A stretch of 64,000 nt of DNA, from positions 34,902 to 98,901 of the forward strand of contig DASVCW010000026.1 of NCBI GenBank assembly GCA_036381435.1, written 5' to 3'. Shown one piece after another: positions 33,855 through 40,992 of this stretch. The notes below the pieces were generated by a model. It worked only from the letters and a program-made list of their open reading frames with translations, ran no database searches and had not been told where the DNA came from. Position 1 is the first letter of the stretch; every line of letters begins with the position of its first letter. Position numbers and translations under genes: made by a program. This DNA is from Fodinibius sp036381435 (lineage in GTDB: Bacteria > Bacteroidota > Rhodothermia > Balneolales > Balneolaceae).

Positions 33855-35690
33855 TCACCTATTTAAGTTATAGTCCAGTTCTGCCCCAAAAAGTTCCACC
33901 AGTTTTTTAATTGTGGGATCACGCTCCTGCAAATCCTTAAACCGCTCATAGGGACTTTTAGACTCTTCAACCGTCGACTCATCCTTCTGAACCACACAAT
34001 TAAAATGCAAAAAGGCGTCTATCTTATGCTCCAGGATTTTGCCCAGTCGCCGCTTGTTTTCTTCAACCGTTTTCTTCGCGAATTCATCATTACAGCGCAA
34101 TAGCAAATCACCGTTTTTCAGTTTGATGGGATCCACCCGCTGCATTTGAAAGTATAACATCTGCTGCACCTCTTGGCGCAGTTCTTCAATATAATCGTCC
34201 CAGCATTCTTTAATTTCATTCAGAGAAACATCTTTCGGTGCCCTTTTTGGTGATGTATTTTCTGCCCGGACCGCTGCTTCCATTTTTGGAGCACTGCCAT
34301 TTGCCGCCGGTTTTTTATTCAATGATGATTGCCCGAACAGTTGAGTAAACTCATCGCCAGAATCCGGTTCTTCAACAGCTACCTCTTCAGTAACTTCATT
34401 TTCGCTGGTAGAAGATGGTTTTGCTTCGGGTGATCCGTTTTCTAAACCGTTTTTAAATTGGCTGGCAATTTCATTTTCCGAAGGTTGATCCGGTTCTGGT
34501 TCATTCCCATTTTTTGTTACAGAAGCTGCCTGACTTTGAGCTTCTTTCGTCAGTTTTAGTCCCGGCTGATTACTAAACTTTTTTTTTAACTGCTCAAGTT
34601 CGCCCAGCAGCTTATTCAGCTTTTGGGTACGCTCCATGTGGATGAGCTTCAGCAGCGTGATCTCAAACTGTATTTTCGGCTGGTGGGCTTCTTTGATTTT
34701 GTACTGCGCTTCGCTCACGATGTGAAGCATGCGCATCAGGTCATCTTCAGAAAATGCTTCGGATGCTTTTTTATATCGCTTTTTGGTTTCGGGTGATGCT
34801 TCAATCAAATACATTTTTTCCGAACTTTTGGCCACATACAGATTGCGCAGATGTTCTGTTAATCCCACCAAATATTCTTGGATATCATAGCCTTCCTGCA
34901 ATAGTGAATGGATAAGTTCAAGTCCCTGGTTTGCATCATGCTGCTCCACAGCCTGCATGAAATCGAACATTCGCTCGGTACTCACTACATTCAGCGCGCG
35001 CAACAATTCTTCATGCTGAATATTGTCACCGCAGAAAGCAATAGCCTGATCCATCAGCCCGAGTGCATCACGCAAAGCACCATCGGCTTTTTTAGCAATT
35101 ACATGGAGGGACTCATCATCAATGCTGATATTTTCATCACCCGCTACCTTTCTAAGCCGTTCTACGATCTCATCAACACTGATTCGCTTAAAATCAAAGC
35201 GCTGTACACGGCTTAAAATGGTGGGCAGTACTTTGTGCGGCTCGGTGGTGGCGAAGATGAAAATTACATGATCGGGCGGTTCTTCAAGCGTTTTCAGCAG
35301 AGCGTTGAAAGCCGACTTGCTGAGCATATGGACTTCATCAATAATGTAAATTTTGAAGCGCCCGTTTTGCGGGGGAATGCGCACGCGCTCGCGGAGATCG
35401 CGGATGTCATCAACGCCGTTGTTTGAAGCGGCATCAATTTCGATAATGTTTAAGGTCTGGGTGAGGGATTCTCCACTGACCTCTTCGTCAATTTCATTCA
35501 ATGTACGTGCCAGCACCCGTGCCATCGTGGTTTTACCCACCCCGCGCGGACCGCAAAACATATAAGCATGTGCCAGCCGGTTTTGTTTGATGGCATTTTT
35601 AAGCGTATCGCTAACATGCTGCTGCGAAACAATATCATCAAAAGATGTGGGTCGGTATGTACGGGTTAACGCGCGGTAGTTATCGGCCAT
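33855..35690 (-). CDS. dnaX: DNA polymerase III subunits tau/gamma
   Basis: A 611-residue clamp-loader ATPase. Walker A is GPRGVGKTT (about 47-55), Walker B is IYIIDEVHML (about 114-123), sensor 1 is FATTEPHK and the SRC-like motif is in ILSRVQRFDF. Domains I-III end near residue 370. A low-complexity linker (380-475, acidic/Ser/Glu) then leads to the tau C-terminal domain that contacts the polymerase. Two oddities. The zinc module normally present between Walker A and IEIDAASNNGVDDIRDL is missing, with no CxxC there. A 9-A run at codons 368-371 looks like a slippage site that would yield a 372-residue gamma. First gene of dnaX-ybaB-recR. Confidence 0.96.
   Translation of the reverse strand: MADNYRALTRTYRPTSFDDIVSQQHVSDTLKNAIKQNRLAHAYMFCGPRGVGKTTMARVLARTLNEIDEEVSGESLTQTLNIIEIDAASNNGVDDIRDLRERVRIPPQNGRFKIYIIDEVHMLSKSAFNALLKTLEEPPDHVIFIFATTEPHKVLPTILSRVQRFDFKRISVDEIVERLRKVAGDENISIDDESLHVIAKKADGALRDALGLMDQAIAFCGDNIQHEELLRALNVVSTERMFDFMQAVEQHDANQGLELIHSLLQEGYDIQEYLVGLTEHLRNLYVAKSSEKMYLIEASPETKKRYKKASEAFSEDDLMRMLHIVSEAQYKIKEAHQPKIQFEITLLKLIHMERTQKLNKLLGELEQLKKKFSNQPGLKLTKEAQSQAASVTKNGNEPEPDQPSENEIASQFKNGLENGSPEAKPSSTSENEVTEEVAVEEPDSGDEFTQLFGQSSLNKKPAANGSAPKMEAAVRAENTSPKRAPKDVSLNEIKECWDDYIEELRQEVQQMLYFQMQRVDPIKLKNGDLLLRCNDEFAKKTVEENKRRLGKILEHKIDAFLHFNCVVQKDESTVEESKSPYERFKDLQERDPTIKKLVELFGAELDYNLNR
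34572..34589 (-). promoter_or_regulatory. Candidate dnaX slippage/frameshift site
   Basis: In the coding strand, TTA AAA AAA AAG TTT AGT spans L368-S373. It contains nine A followed by G, hence A-AAA-AAG. After a -1 shift, or insertion of one A, the ribosome meets GTT TAG at once, giving a 372-residue protein. The following TTTAGT (11 nt) ACTAAA can form a weak 6-bp stem. It lies at the domain III/IV boundary, as in known dnaX frameshift systems. Confidence 0.6.
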
Positions 35691-35818
35691 AGATGCTCTG
35701 GTTGGAGCTGTAGATCATTCATTACAAACAAAGCATAAATCTACAAAAAGTGAAGCTTTATTTCGTGATAAAATTTTTTGGGGGGGTATTTGTTGAATCG
35801 AGGTAGGGACTTAAAATT

Positions 35819-36892
35819 TTACTTCCCTACCGTGGAAATTTGTTTTGAAGATTCAACAACTTTTGTTTCACCTTCTTTTAGAACTTTAAATTCACCCCCT
35901 GTTTCATCTGCATTCAATATTTTTCGAAGAGCTTCAGCAGCATCGTGCATACCATCATCAGCCATGGGGAAGGTGCCGAAGTGCATGGCAAAGCTTTTTT
36001 GGGATTGCACGTCTTTATGTACTTGCAGGGCTTCTTCAGGTGAAATATGAATCGCTTCCATAAACCATCGTGGCAGATAAGCGCCAATGGGAATAAATGA
36101 AGTCTTCATCGGTCCAAACCGTTGGCCGATTTCTTTAAAGAATGATCCATAGCCTGTATCTCCGGCAAAATAAATGTTGCCCTTCGAAGTGTGCAATACA
36201 TAACCGCACCAAAGGGTTTTGTTACGGTCAAACAAACCACGCCCCGAAAAATGGCGGGCGGGGACGGCAGTGAGCGATAATTTATCATTAAAACGGTATT
36301 CATCCCACCAGTCCAGGTGAGTATTTAGGGTGACATCGTGTTCATCCAAAAACTGTTCAACACCGAGTGGCACCACAAATTGTGGATTGTGCTCCCGGTG
36401 CAGTTGCCGGACGGTTTTCAGGTCGAGATGATCGTAATGGTTATGGCTGATCAGCACCAGGTCGATAGGTGGCAGGTCTTCGAATTTGAGTCCCGGCGGG
36501 TGCTGGCGCTTCGGGCCGATCCAGTTGTAAGGGCTGGCCCGATCACTCCAGATAGGGTCGGTAAGAATATTCAGGCCATCAACCTGAATTAAAAAAGTGG
36601 CATGATTGATAAAGGTCACATGCAGATCACCTAAAGAGACTCTTTTCTCAGGAAGTCTAAACTTCGGCAAGTCCCCTTGAGCAATTTTGGGCCATTCCCC
36701 CTTATCATTCTTGGAAAACCACCATTTTAAAACTTCCAGGTAATGGTGGTTTCCGGCATCATCAGGGTTGACAAAACATTTGCCATCGAAATGATTGGAG
36801 TTGTTGTCTTTATATTTCGGTGCGGCAATTAGCATATCGGCAATAAAAAGTGCCGCGATAAAGATTAGTACCGCTGAAATTATCCAGGTCAT
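35819..36892 (-). CDS. Membrane-anchored MBL-fold metallo-hydrolase (NAPE-PLD-like)
   Basis: A 357-residue protein with an N-terminal hydrophobic anchor (about 3-22, ISAVLIFIAALFIADML). The metallo-beta-lactamase fold follows, with the HxHxDH motif in SHNHYDHLD, an earlier NHATFLIQV strand, and downstream FAGDTGYGS and MHFGTF (zinc ligands). The overall pattern, including DPIWSDRASPYNWIGPKRQHPPG, matches the NAPE-PLD/RomA-like subgroup that hydrolyses phospholipid-type or lactone substrates. The actual substrate is unknown. No operon partner. Confidence 0.85.
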   Translation of the reverse strand: MTWIISAVLIFIAALFIADMLIAAPKYKDNNSNHFDGKCFVNPDDAGNHHYLEVLKWWFSKNDKGEWPKIAQGDLPKFRLPEKRVSLGDLHVTFINHATFLIQVDGLNILTDPIWSDRASPYNWIGPKRQHPPGLKFEDLPPIDLVLISHNHYDHLDLKTVRQLHREHNPQFVVPLGVEQFLDEHDVTLNTHLDWWDEYRFNDKLSLTAVPARHFSGRGLFDRNKTLWCGYVLHTSKGNIYFAGDTGYGSFFKEIGQRFGPMKTSFIPIGAYLPRWFMEAIHISPEEALQVHKDVQSQKSFAMHFGTFPMADDGMHDAAEALRKILNADETGGEFKVLKEGETKVVESSKQISTVGK

Positions 36893-36982
36893 TTAAAAAT
36901 GAAAATACTTTAAACGGTTTAGAAGTAGGAGAATTTGCTTAAGGTCATCTTGATTCACGTCATTCCAGTTCATCCCCCCGCG

Positions 36983-37020
36983 CCCCCTTCTGCCATAGGC
37001 ACGCCTTCGGCGGAAGGGGG
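36983..37020. repeat. CCCCCTTC-type palindrome
   Basis: CCCCCTTCTGCC (36983-36994) pairs with GGCGGAAGGGGG (37009-37020) with one mismatch, preceded by more C-rich text. It lies in the gap downstream of the S9 peptidase and may also end that transcript. Same style as the elements at 30301 and 33723. Confidence 0.55.
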
Positions 37021-37050
37021 ACATTTCTTCTGGTTTTAAAGCTACTGAAT

Positions 37051-39156
37051 CTAATTGCTATAGCTCCCAGAATTTTTTAAATGCTCATTAAAGAACTCGT
37101 AGATTCTTGAATACTCATCATACCAAGCATCAGGGTCCTGAAAACTGTGGCGTTGTGAGGGATACATCATCATTTCAAACTCCTTGTTGCCAGCCTGAAT
37201 GAGTTCATGAATATACTGAGCTGCGTCTTGAAATCCCACATTATTGTCCATAAGACCGTGGAGAATGAGCACCGGTTGTCTTAATTGATCAACATAAGTG
37301 ATGGGTGAACTTCGGGCGTAATTCAGGGAGTCGGTTTCGGGCTTGCCTAAACGCGGCATAGTGTACCAGGGATTGGTATGGTAATAATTTTCCCAGTTGG
37401 TAACGGCGCGAAGGGCGGCAGCAGCATCGAAATATTCCGGCGCTACGCTGGTTGCGTAAAGAGCCATGAACCCTCCGTAACTACCGCCGTAAACACCTAC
37501 CCGGCTGGTATCGGCCCTGGTATAATGCTCGGCTAAATACTTAATGCCATCTACAATATCGTGGGTTTCATACTTGCCCATCCAGTTGGTCACATCATCC
37601 CGAAACTCCCGCCCGTACCCTGTACTATGGCGGTAATCCACTTGCATCACATAGTAACCGTTTGCCGTCAAAAACTGGTGAAACATGTACTCACGATAGT
37701 AACTGTTCGACCAGCCTTTATATACATTTTGCAACGAGCCCGCGCCGTGCACAAAAACAACAACAGGATATTTTTTGCCCGGCTGCATATCAAGCGGTTT
37801 TAAAACGGACATGGAAACTTTGGTTTCGCCATCGCGAGTGGTGAACCGGAAATAATCTTTCTTTTGCCAGTCTATTTGTTTGAAACGTTCAGGAATAGTA
37901 TATGTCAACCGGGTTTCCTTTTCGGGGTTTTCAAGATCAAGCGCGTACAGTTCAAAAGGCTCATTAAAATAGGTGTATTCATAAACGAGGTAGCGGTTAT
38001 TGCGACTGAGTTCAAAATCCTGCCGGTAACCGGGCCTGGTAGTCAGCCTGTTGATGTCTCCGTTTTCGATATTTAAAGTGTAAACATGGCGTTCTCCGGG
38101 ATCGACTTTGGTAGATGTGAAAACCATAGTATTGGCCCCGGTCCATTCAACCCAGGGCACTTCAAACCGCCCTTTGGTATGCTGTTCTAAGTCACGGCCA
38201 TCAGCATTGACGGTATAAATTTGATTCCAGCCTCCTTTTTCAGATTGAAACATCAGCTTGCTGCCTTCAGGCGCAAAGGCCAAATTGGTACCGTAGAACC
38301 AGCCATCGGTAGAATCTTTGAAAACCGTTGTCCATTCACCCTTTTTAACATCAAAAACTTTGATTTCGCGATGCTTCATGGGCGGGTCGATAAGATCAAT
38401 CGCTAAATATCGTCCGTCCGAACTTACGCTGATATTCGTATAACCCTTATGCTTGTACAGGCGATCAATCTCCAATGAATCAAGATAAGCCACTGAAATT
38501 AGCTGAGTAGCAACGCCACGATGGGTAACTCCGGGCTCTACATAGTGGCCTATGTACTCCGGAAAATAATACTTTTTATAATCAGAAGTATCCCACTGAA
38601 CAAGCATGAGCTTATCATTCCCGGCCCAATCGGCAATACTATAGCCCGGTTCGTCATCCTTTTTTGAAGTGATCTGGGTAAGTTTTGAATTACGGACATT
38701 TATCATCCAGACATCGCCCTCCTGGACAAAAGCAATCCGGCGGCTGTCGGGTGACCAGGTGGCATTATATTCAGAAAGATCAGACTCGATAAGCTGCCTT
38801 TTGTTGGTAAAATCGGGATTGGCAATCCAGATATCGCCATCATCTTCATAAACTATTTTTTTCCCATCCGGTGAAAGGCTGAATCCTCGCTCGTACTTAT
38901 CAGGACCGGGCGCTCGGTCGGAGCCGTTTAAAGTTACCCACAGGTACTCTTCATTGGCCATGGAGGAATCATTAGCCTGATAATAAACATATGCTAAATC
39001 GGGCGAGAAGGAAACAAAATCAGGCCGGTTACCGGCTAAAAGCGGTTCATAAAAAATAGTTTTAAGGCTGAGCGTATCAAGTCCCGTTTGGGCTAATGCA
39101 ACAAAAGGAACAAAAAGGAGGAAGAATAAAAGCTTCGTAAAAAATTTCATATTCAT
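37051..39156 (-). CDS. Exported S9-family (DPP IV-like) serine peptidase
   Basis: About 701 residues starting at the ATG at 39156 (MNMKFFTKLLFF), with a signal peptide ending near ALAQ. Residues ~40-420 form a beta-propeller with PD40-like blades (SWSPDSRRIAFVQ type). Residues ~440-700 form the alpha/beta-hydrolase domain, with nucleophile GVYGGSYGGFMALYA (Ser), Asp in GLMDNNVGFQDA and His in YPSQRHSF. It releases dipeptides or oligopeptides in the periplasm, probably as part of peptide nutrition together with the M1 peptidase nearby. Monocistronic. Confidence 0.92.
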   Translation of the reverse strand: MNMKFFTKLLFFLLFVPFVALAQTGLDTLSLKTIFYEPLLAGNRPDFVSFSPDLAYVYYQANDSSMANEEYLWVTLNGSDRAPGPDKYERGFSLSPDGKKIVYEDDGDIWIANPDFTNKRQLIESDLSEYNATWSPDSRRIAFVQEGDVWMINVRNSKLTQITSKKDDEPGYSIADWAGNDKLMLVQWDTSDYKKYYFPEYIGHYVEPGVTHRGVATQLISVAYLDSLEIDRLYKHKGYTNISVSSDGRYLAIDLIDPPMKHREIKVFDVKKGEWTTVFKDSTDGWFYGTNLAFAPEGSKLMFQSEKGGWNQIYTVNADGRDLEQHTKGRFEVPWVEWTGANTMVFTSTKVDPGERHVYTLNIENGDINRLTTRPGYRQDFELSRNNRYLVYEYTYFNEPFELYALDLENPEKETRLTYTIPERFKQIDWQKKDYFRFTTRDGETKVSMSVLKPLDMQPGKKYPVVVFVHGAGSLQNVYKGWSNSYYREYMFHQFLTANGYYVMQVDYRHSTGYGREFRDDVTNWMGKYETHDIVDGIKYLAEHYTRADTSRVGVYGGSYGGFMALYATSVAPEYFDAAAALRAVTNWENYYHTNPWYTMPRLGKPETDSLNYARSSPITYVDQLRQPVLILHGLMDNNVGFQDAAQYIHELIQAGNKEFEMMMYPSQRHSFQDPDAWYDEYSRIYEFFNEHLKNSGSYSN

Positions 39157-39253
39157 GTAATTAATTAATTGTACCAATTTCACAATAAAGAAAGGATTTA
39201 TGAGATGGGCAAGGGTGAAAAGAAGTTTTACAACATATTATTTTTGTTGGAAT

Positions 39254-40210
39254 TTAGCTATATAAATTATCATACCTGCTTTCAATAATGGACAAGTAGC
39301 CATCTTTCATTTCATCACTTAAAAATGAGCTTTTAACCACATTTTTTAAATCTGGCAATTTCCTTTCAAGCTTTTTAAATAAATTTTCTATCTGCTTAAC
39401 AGTCAGTCCAATGTTTTGGCCAAAAATCTTAAATACGTTTTTGGTAAAATTACTTTTCTTTCCATTCAAAGTCAGGGCTAACTCCTCCGGATCAGCTTTT
39501 TCCGGGATGAGCAAACGAGTCGAAAGCAAGTCGTAAGCCGGGGCAAGTTTCCATCCCAGCTCTTGATCTTTAAGTAATGAAAAATTCTTCAAGTGCATAT
39601 CTGCATTGCCGGTTAAGTAGCAAAAAAGTATTAGTTCGAAAAATCTAACAACATCAAACAGCGGATTTGAAGAATATCGCTTTATAACTTTTGCAATCTG
39701 TTCATGAGACCCTTTATATTTATCTTCGGTCAAGCGCTTGGTAAGCTGTGCCATATCTTCCATCGCTACTTTGCTGCCATCCTCTTTACGATCAATACGT
39801 CTGGTTATGAAGGCCAGTTCGCCGGATTTCAACCGAATCAATCCATAAGGTACGGTTTCGATGCCGACTGCTTCGGCCATCATCAATGTGCAATGTTCGT
39901 TTTCAGGAAGTTGAGGCCATTTATTAGATGAAGGTTTTAGTATAAATCGTCCCCAAAGTCCCACAATAGTTAGTTTGGGGGTTTCTTGAGATTGATTATT
40001 GACCTCCAGAGAAAGTTTGGCTTGTACTCCCGGAACAGTTACCCGGTGTTTGACTGCTTTCTTTGCAAGTTCTGCAAGTTCTGCAAGTTCTCCTGCATCA
40101 TAATCCAGAATGGGAGTTCTTTCCCGGCCAAACAGCTGCCGTGCGCACGCCGGGTGATATTCAAAGTCTTGATTAACTTCCCCACTACAAATCAGGCATT
40201 GGTTACTCAT
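39254..40210 (-). CDS. HipT-like serine/threonine kinase toxin (HipA C-terminal type)
   Basis: About 318 residues. The start at 40210 is supported by GAGGAGCAGGAG upstream and overlaps the preceding gene as ATGAGTAA. An N-terminal Cys/His cluster (C5, C8, H19, C22) precedes the kinase. Gly-rich loop TVPGVQAKLS spans 58-67. Kinase-core motifs FILKPSS, NADMHLKNFSLL (catalytic region) and LAPAYDLLSTR (metal) follow. HipA toxins phosphorylate aminoacyl-tRNA synthetases and stop translation. In HipT proteins the HipA N-terminal subdomain is missing and supplied as a separate antitoxin, as here. Target unknown. An in-frame 9-bp tandem repeat lies at 40064-40090. Confidence 0.88.
   Translation of the reverse strand: MSNQCLICSGEVNQDFEYHPACARQLFGRERTPILDYDAGELAELAELAKKAVKHRVTVPGVQAKLSLEVNNQSQETPKLTIVGLWGRFILKPSSNKWPQLPENEHCTLMMAEAVGIETVPYGLIRLKSGELAFITRRIDRKEDGSKVAMEDMAQLTKRLTEDKYKGSHEQIAKVIKRYSSNPLFDVVRFFELILFCYLTGNADMHLKNFSLLKDQELGWKLAPAYDLLSTRLLIPEKADPEELALTLNGKKSNFTKNVFKIFGQNIGLTVKQIENLFKKLERKLPDLKNVVKSSFLSDEMKDGYLSIIESRYDNLYS
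40064..40090 (-). repeat. 9-bp tandem repeat (x3) inside hipT
   Basis: Three exact copies of TGCAAGTTC (plus strand) encode Glu-Leu-Ala repeats (ELAELAELA) in the helix before the Gly-rich loop. Being 9 bp, copy-number change would lengthen the helix without frameshift. Confidence 0.8.
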
Positions 40211-40544
40211 TCTCCTGCTCCTCCGGATCCCTGATACTAACATTACCGATTGTATCTCTGCAACTTACCAGCAATAAGCCCATTCGATCCCTGGCATTAA
40301 CTTTCCAGGTTTGCTCAACCACGTTCAGTAACCATCCTTCCGGAATAAGTCCGTCAAAAAAAGGGAACAGAATGTTTGATTCATAGGCCTCTTTTCGTTT
40401 AGGCAATGTCAAACTCACAGGCTCAGTATCCCTTTTATTCAGATATTCATCCCTATACTGAAAACGATATCCTTCTTCCGTCTCTTCCAGGATTCCCGCT
40501 CGTTGTTCATCAACAAAAATATGTGCTGTTCTATAACTCATCAC
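40203..40544 (-). CDS. HipS-like protein (stand-alone HipA N-terminal domain)
   Basis: A 113-residue protein matching the HipA N-subdomain (Couple_hipA type): RTAHIFVDEQRAGILEETEEG, YRFQYRDEYL, PVSLTLPKRKE and FPFFDGLIPEGWLLNVVE. In tripartite HipBST systems this piece is a separate gene whose product inhibits the kinase. Overlaps hipB (upstream) by 14 bp and hipT by 8 bp, so the three are tightly coupled. The tail RDPEEQENE is acidic. Confidence 0.88.
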   Translation of the reverse strand: MMSYRTAHIFVDEQRAGILEETEEGYRFQYRDEYLNKRDTEPVSLTLPKRKEAYESNILFPFFDGLIPEGWLLNVVEQTWKVNARDRMGLLLVSCRDTIGNVSIRDPEEQENE

Positions 40545-40755
40545 GATCCTTTATTGATATAGGACCCATTTTATGACCAAACAGGGCCAAAACCTGATTT
40601 ACCTTATCCAGGCGAAGGCTTTCTTTTCCCTGTTCTAAATCTCGTATAAAGCGAAGGCCGACACCTGCTCGCTCTGATAGCTCTTTCTGGGTAAGGCCAA
40701 GCTGCTCCCTGCGAGATTTAACAAAATCGATTAACTCGTAAGTGCTCATTTCCAT
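40531..40755 (-). CDS. HipB-like XRE antitoxin/repressor
   Basis: A 74-residue Cro/C1-type helix-turn-helix protein (about 8-62, with LGLTQKELSERAGVGLRFIR and LEQGKESLRLDKVNQVL). First gene of the operon. In HipBST modules HipB binds DNA and represses the operon, while the neutralising function is shared with HipS. Three dyads upstream (40759-40856) are its likely operators, and the first ends only 3 bp from the start codon. Confidence 0.9.
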   Translation of the reverse strand: MEMSTYELIDFVKSRREQLGLTQKELSERAGVGLRFIRDLEQGKESLRLDKVNQVLALFGHKMGPISIKDRDEL

Positions 40756-40758
40756 ATC

Positions 40759-40856
40759 TATACCTCATCGGGTATAAAATAACTTTTAAAAAATATATTA
40801 TACCACTTCGGGTATAAAATAGCAATATCAGGAGTGATTATATCAGATAGGGTATA
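40759..40856 (-). promoter_or_regulatory. Array of three HipB operators, 40-bp spacing
   Basis: Dyads TATACC-N6-GGTATA at 40759-40776 and 40799-40816, and a one-mismatch version TATATC-N6-GGTATA at 40839-40856. Starts differ by exactly 40 bp each, so all sites face the same side of the helix. Sites 1 and 2 share the longer right side CGGGTATAAAATA. Position directly before hipB implies autorepression. Confidence 0.75.
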
Positions 40857-40870
40857 AACGAAATTTGTAG

Positions 40871-40889
40871 GACGGGCATCTTGCCCGTC
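40871..40889. repeat. REP-like palindrome (family A)
   Basis: GACGGGCA TCT TGCCCGTC, preceded by TTGTAG. A compensated variant (T-A to A-T in both arms) of the copies at 4261 and 12403, which supports selection for pairing. A further palindrome-like AGCGCGACGCTTGCGC follows at 40918. Confidence 0.8.
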
Positions 40890-40951
40890 AATAGGCATCA
40901 CATGCGGAAAAAGGCACAAGCGCGACGCTTGCGCCAGCTTTAGAACGACGC

Positions 40952-40983
40952 GACATGCCAAGTTTTTGAAAACTTGGCATGTC
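40952..40983. terminator. Probable terminator after secA (palindrome family B)
   Basis: Perfect 15-bp arms GACATGCCAAGTTTT / AAAACTTGGCATGTC with a 2-nt loop. On the plus strand TTTTA follows, while on the minus strand, which would serve secA, no U tract follows. It may thus rely on the U-rich arm or act bidirectionally. Related to 25-56 and 47220-47250. Confidence 0.6.
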
Positions 40984-40992
40984 TTTTACAGA

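Noticed and set aside
39254..40755. Classical two-gene HipBA
   Set aside because: The kinase lacks the HipA N-subdomain, which is encoded as its own gene, so the tripartite form fits better.
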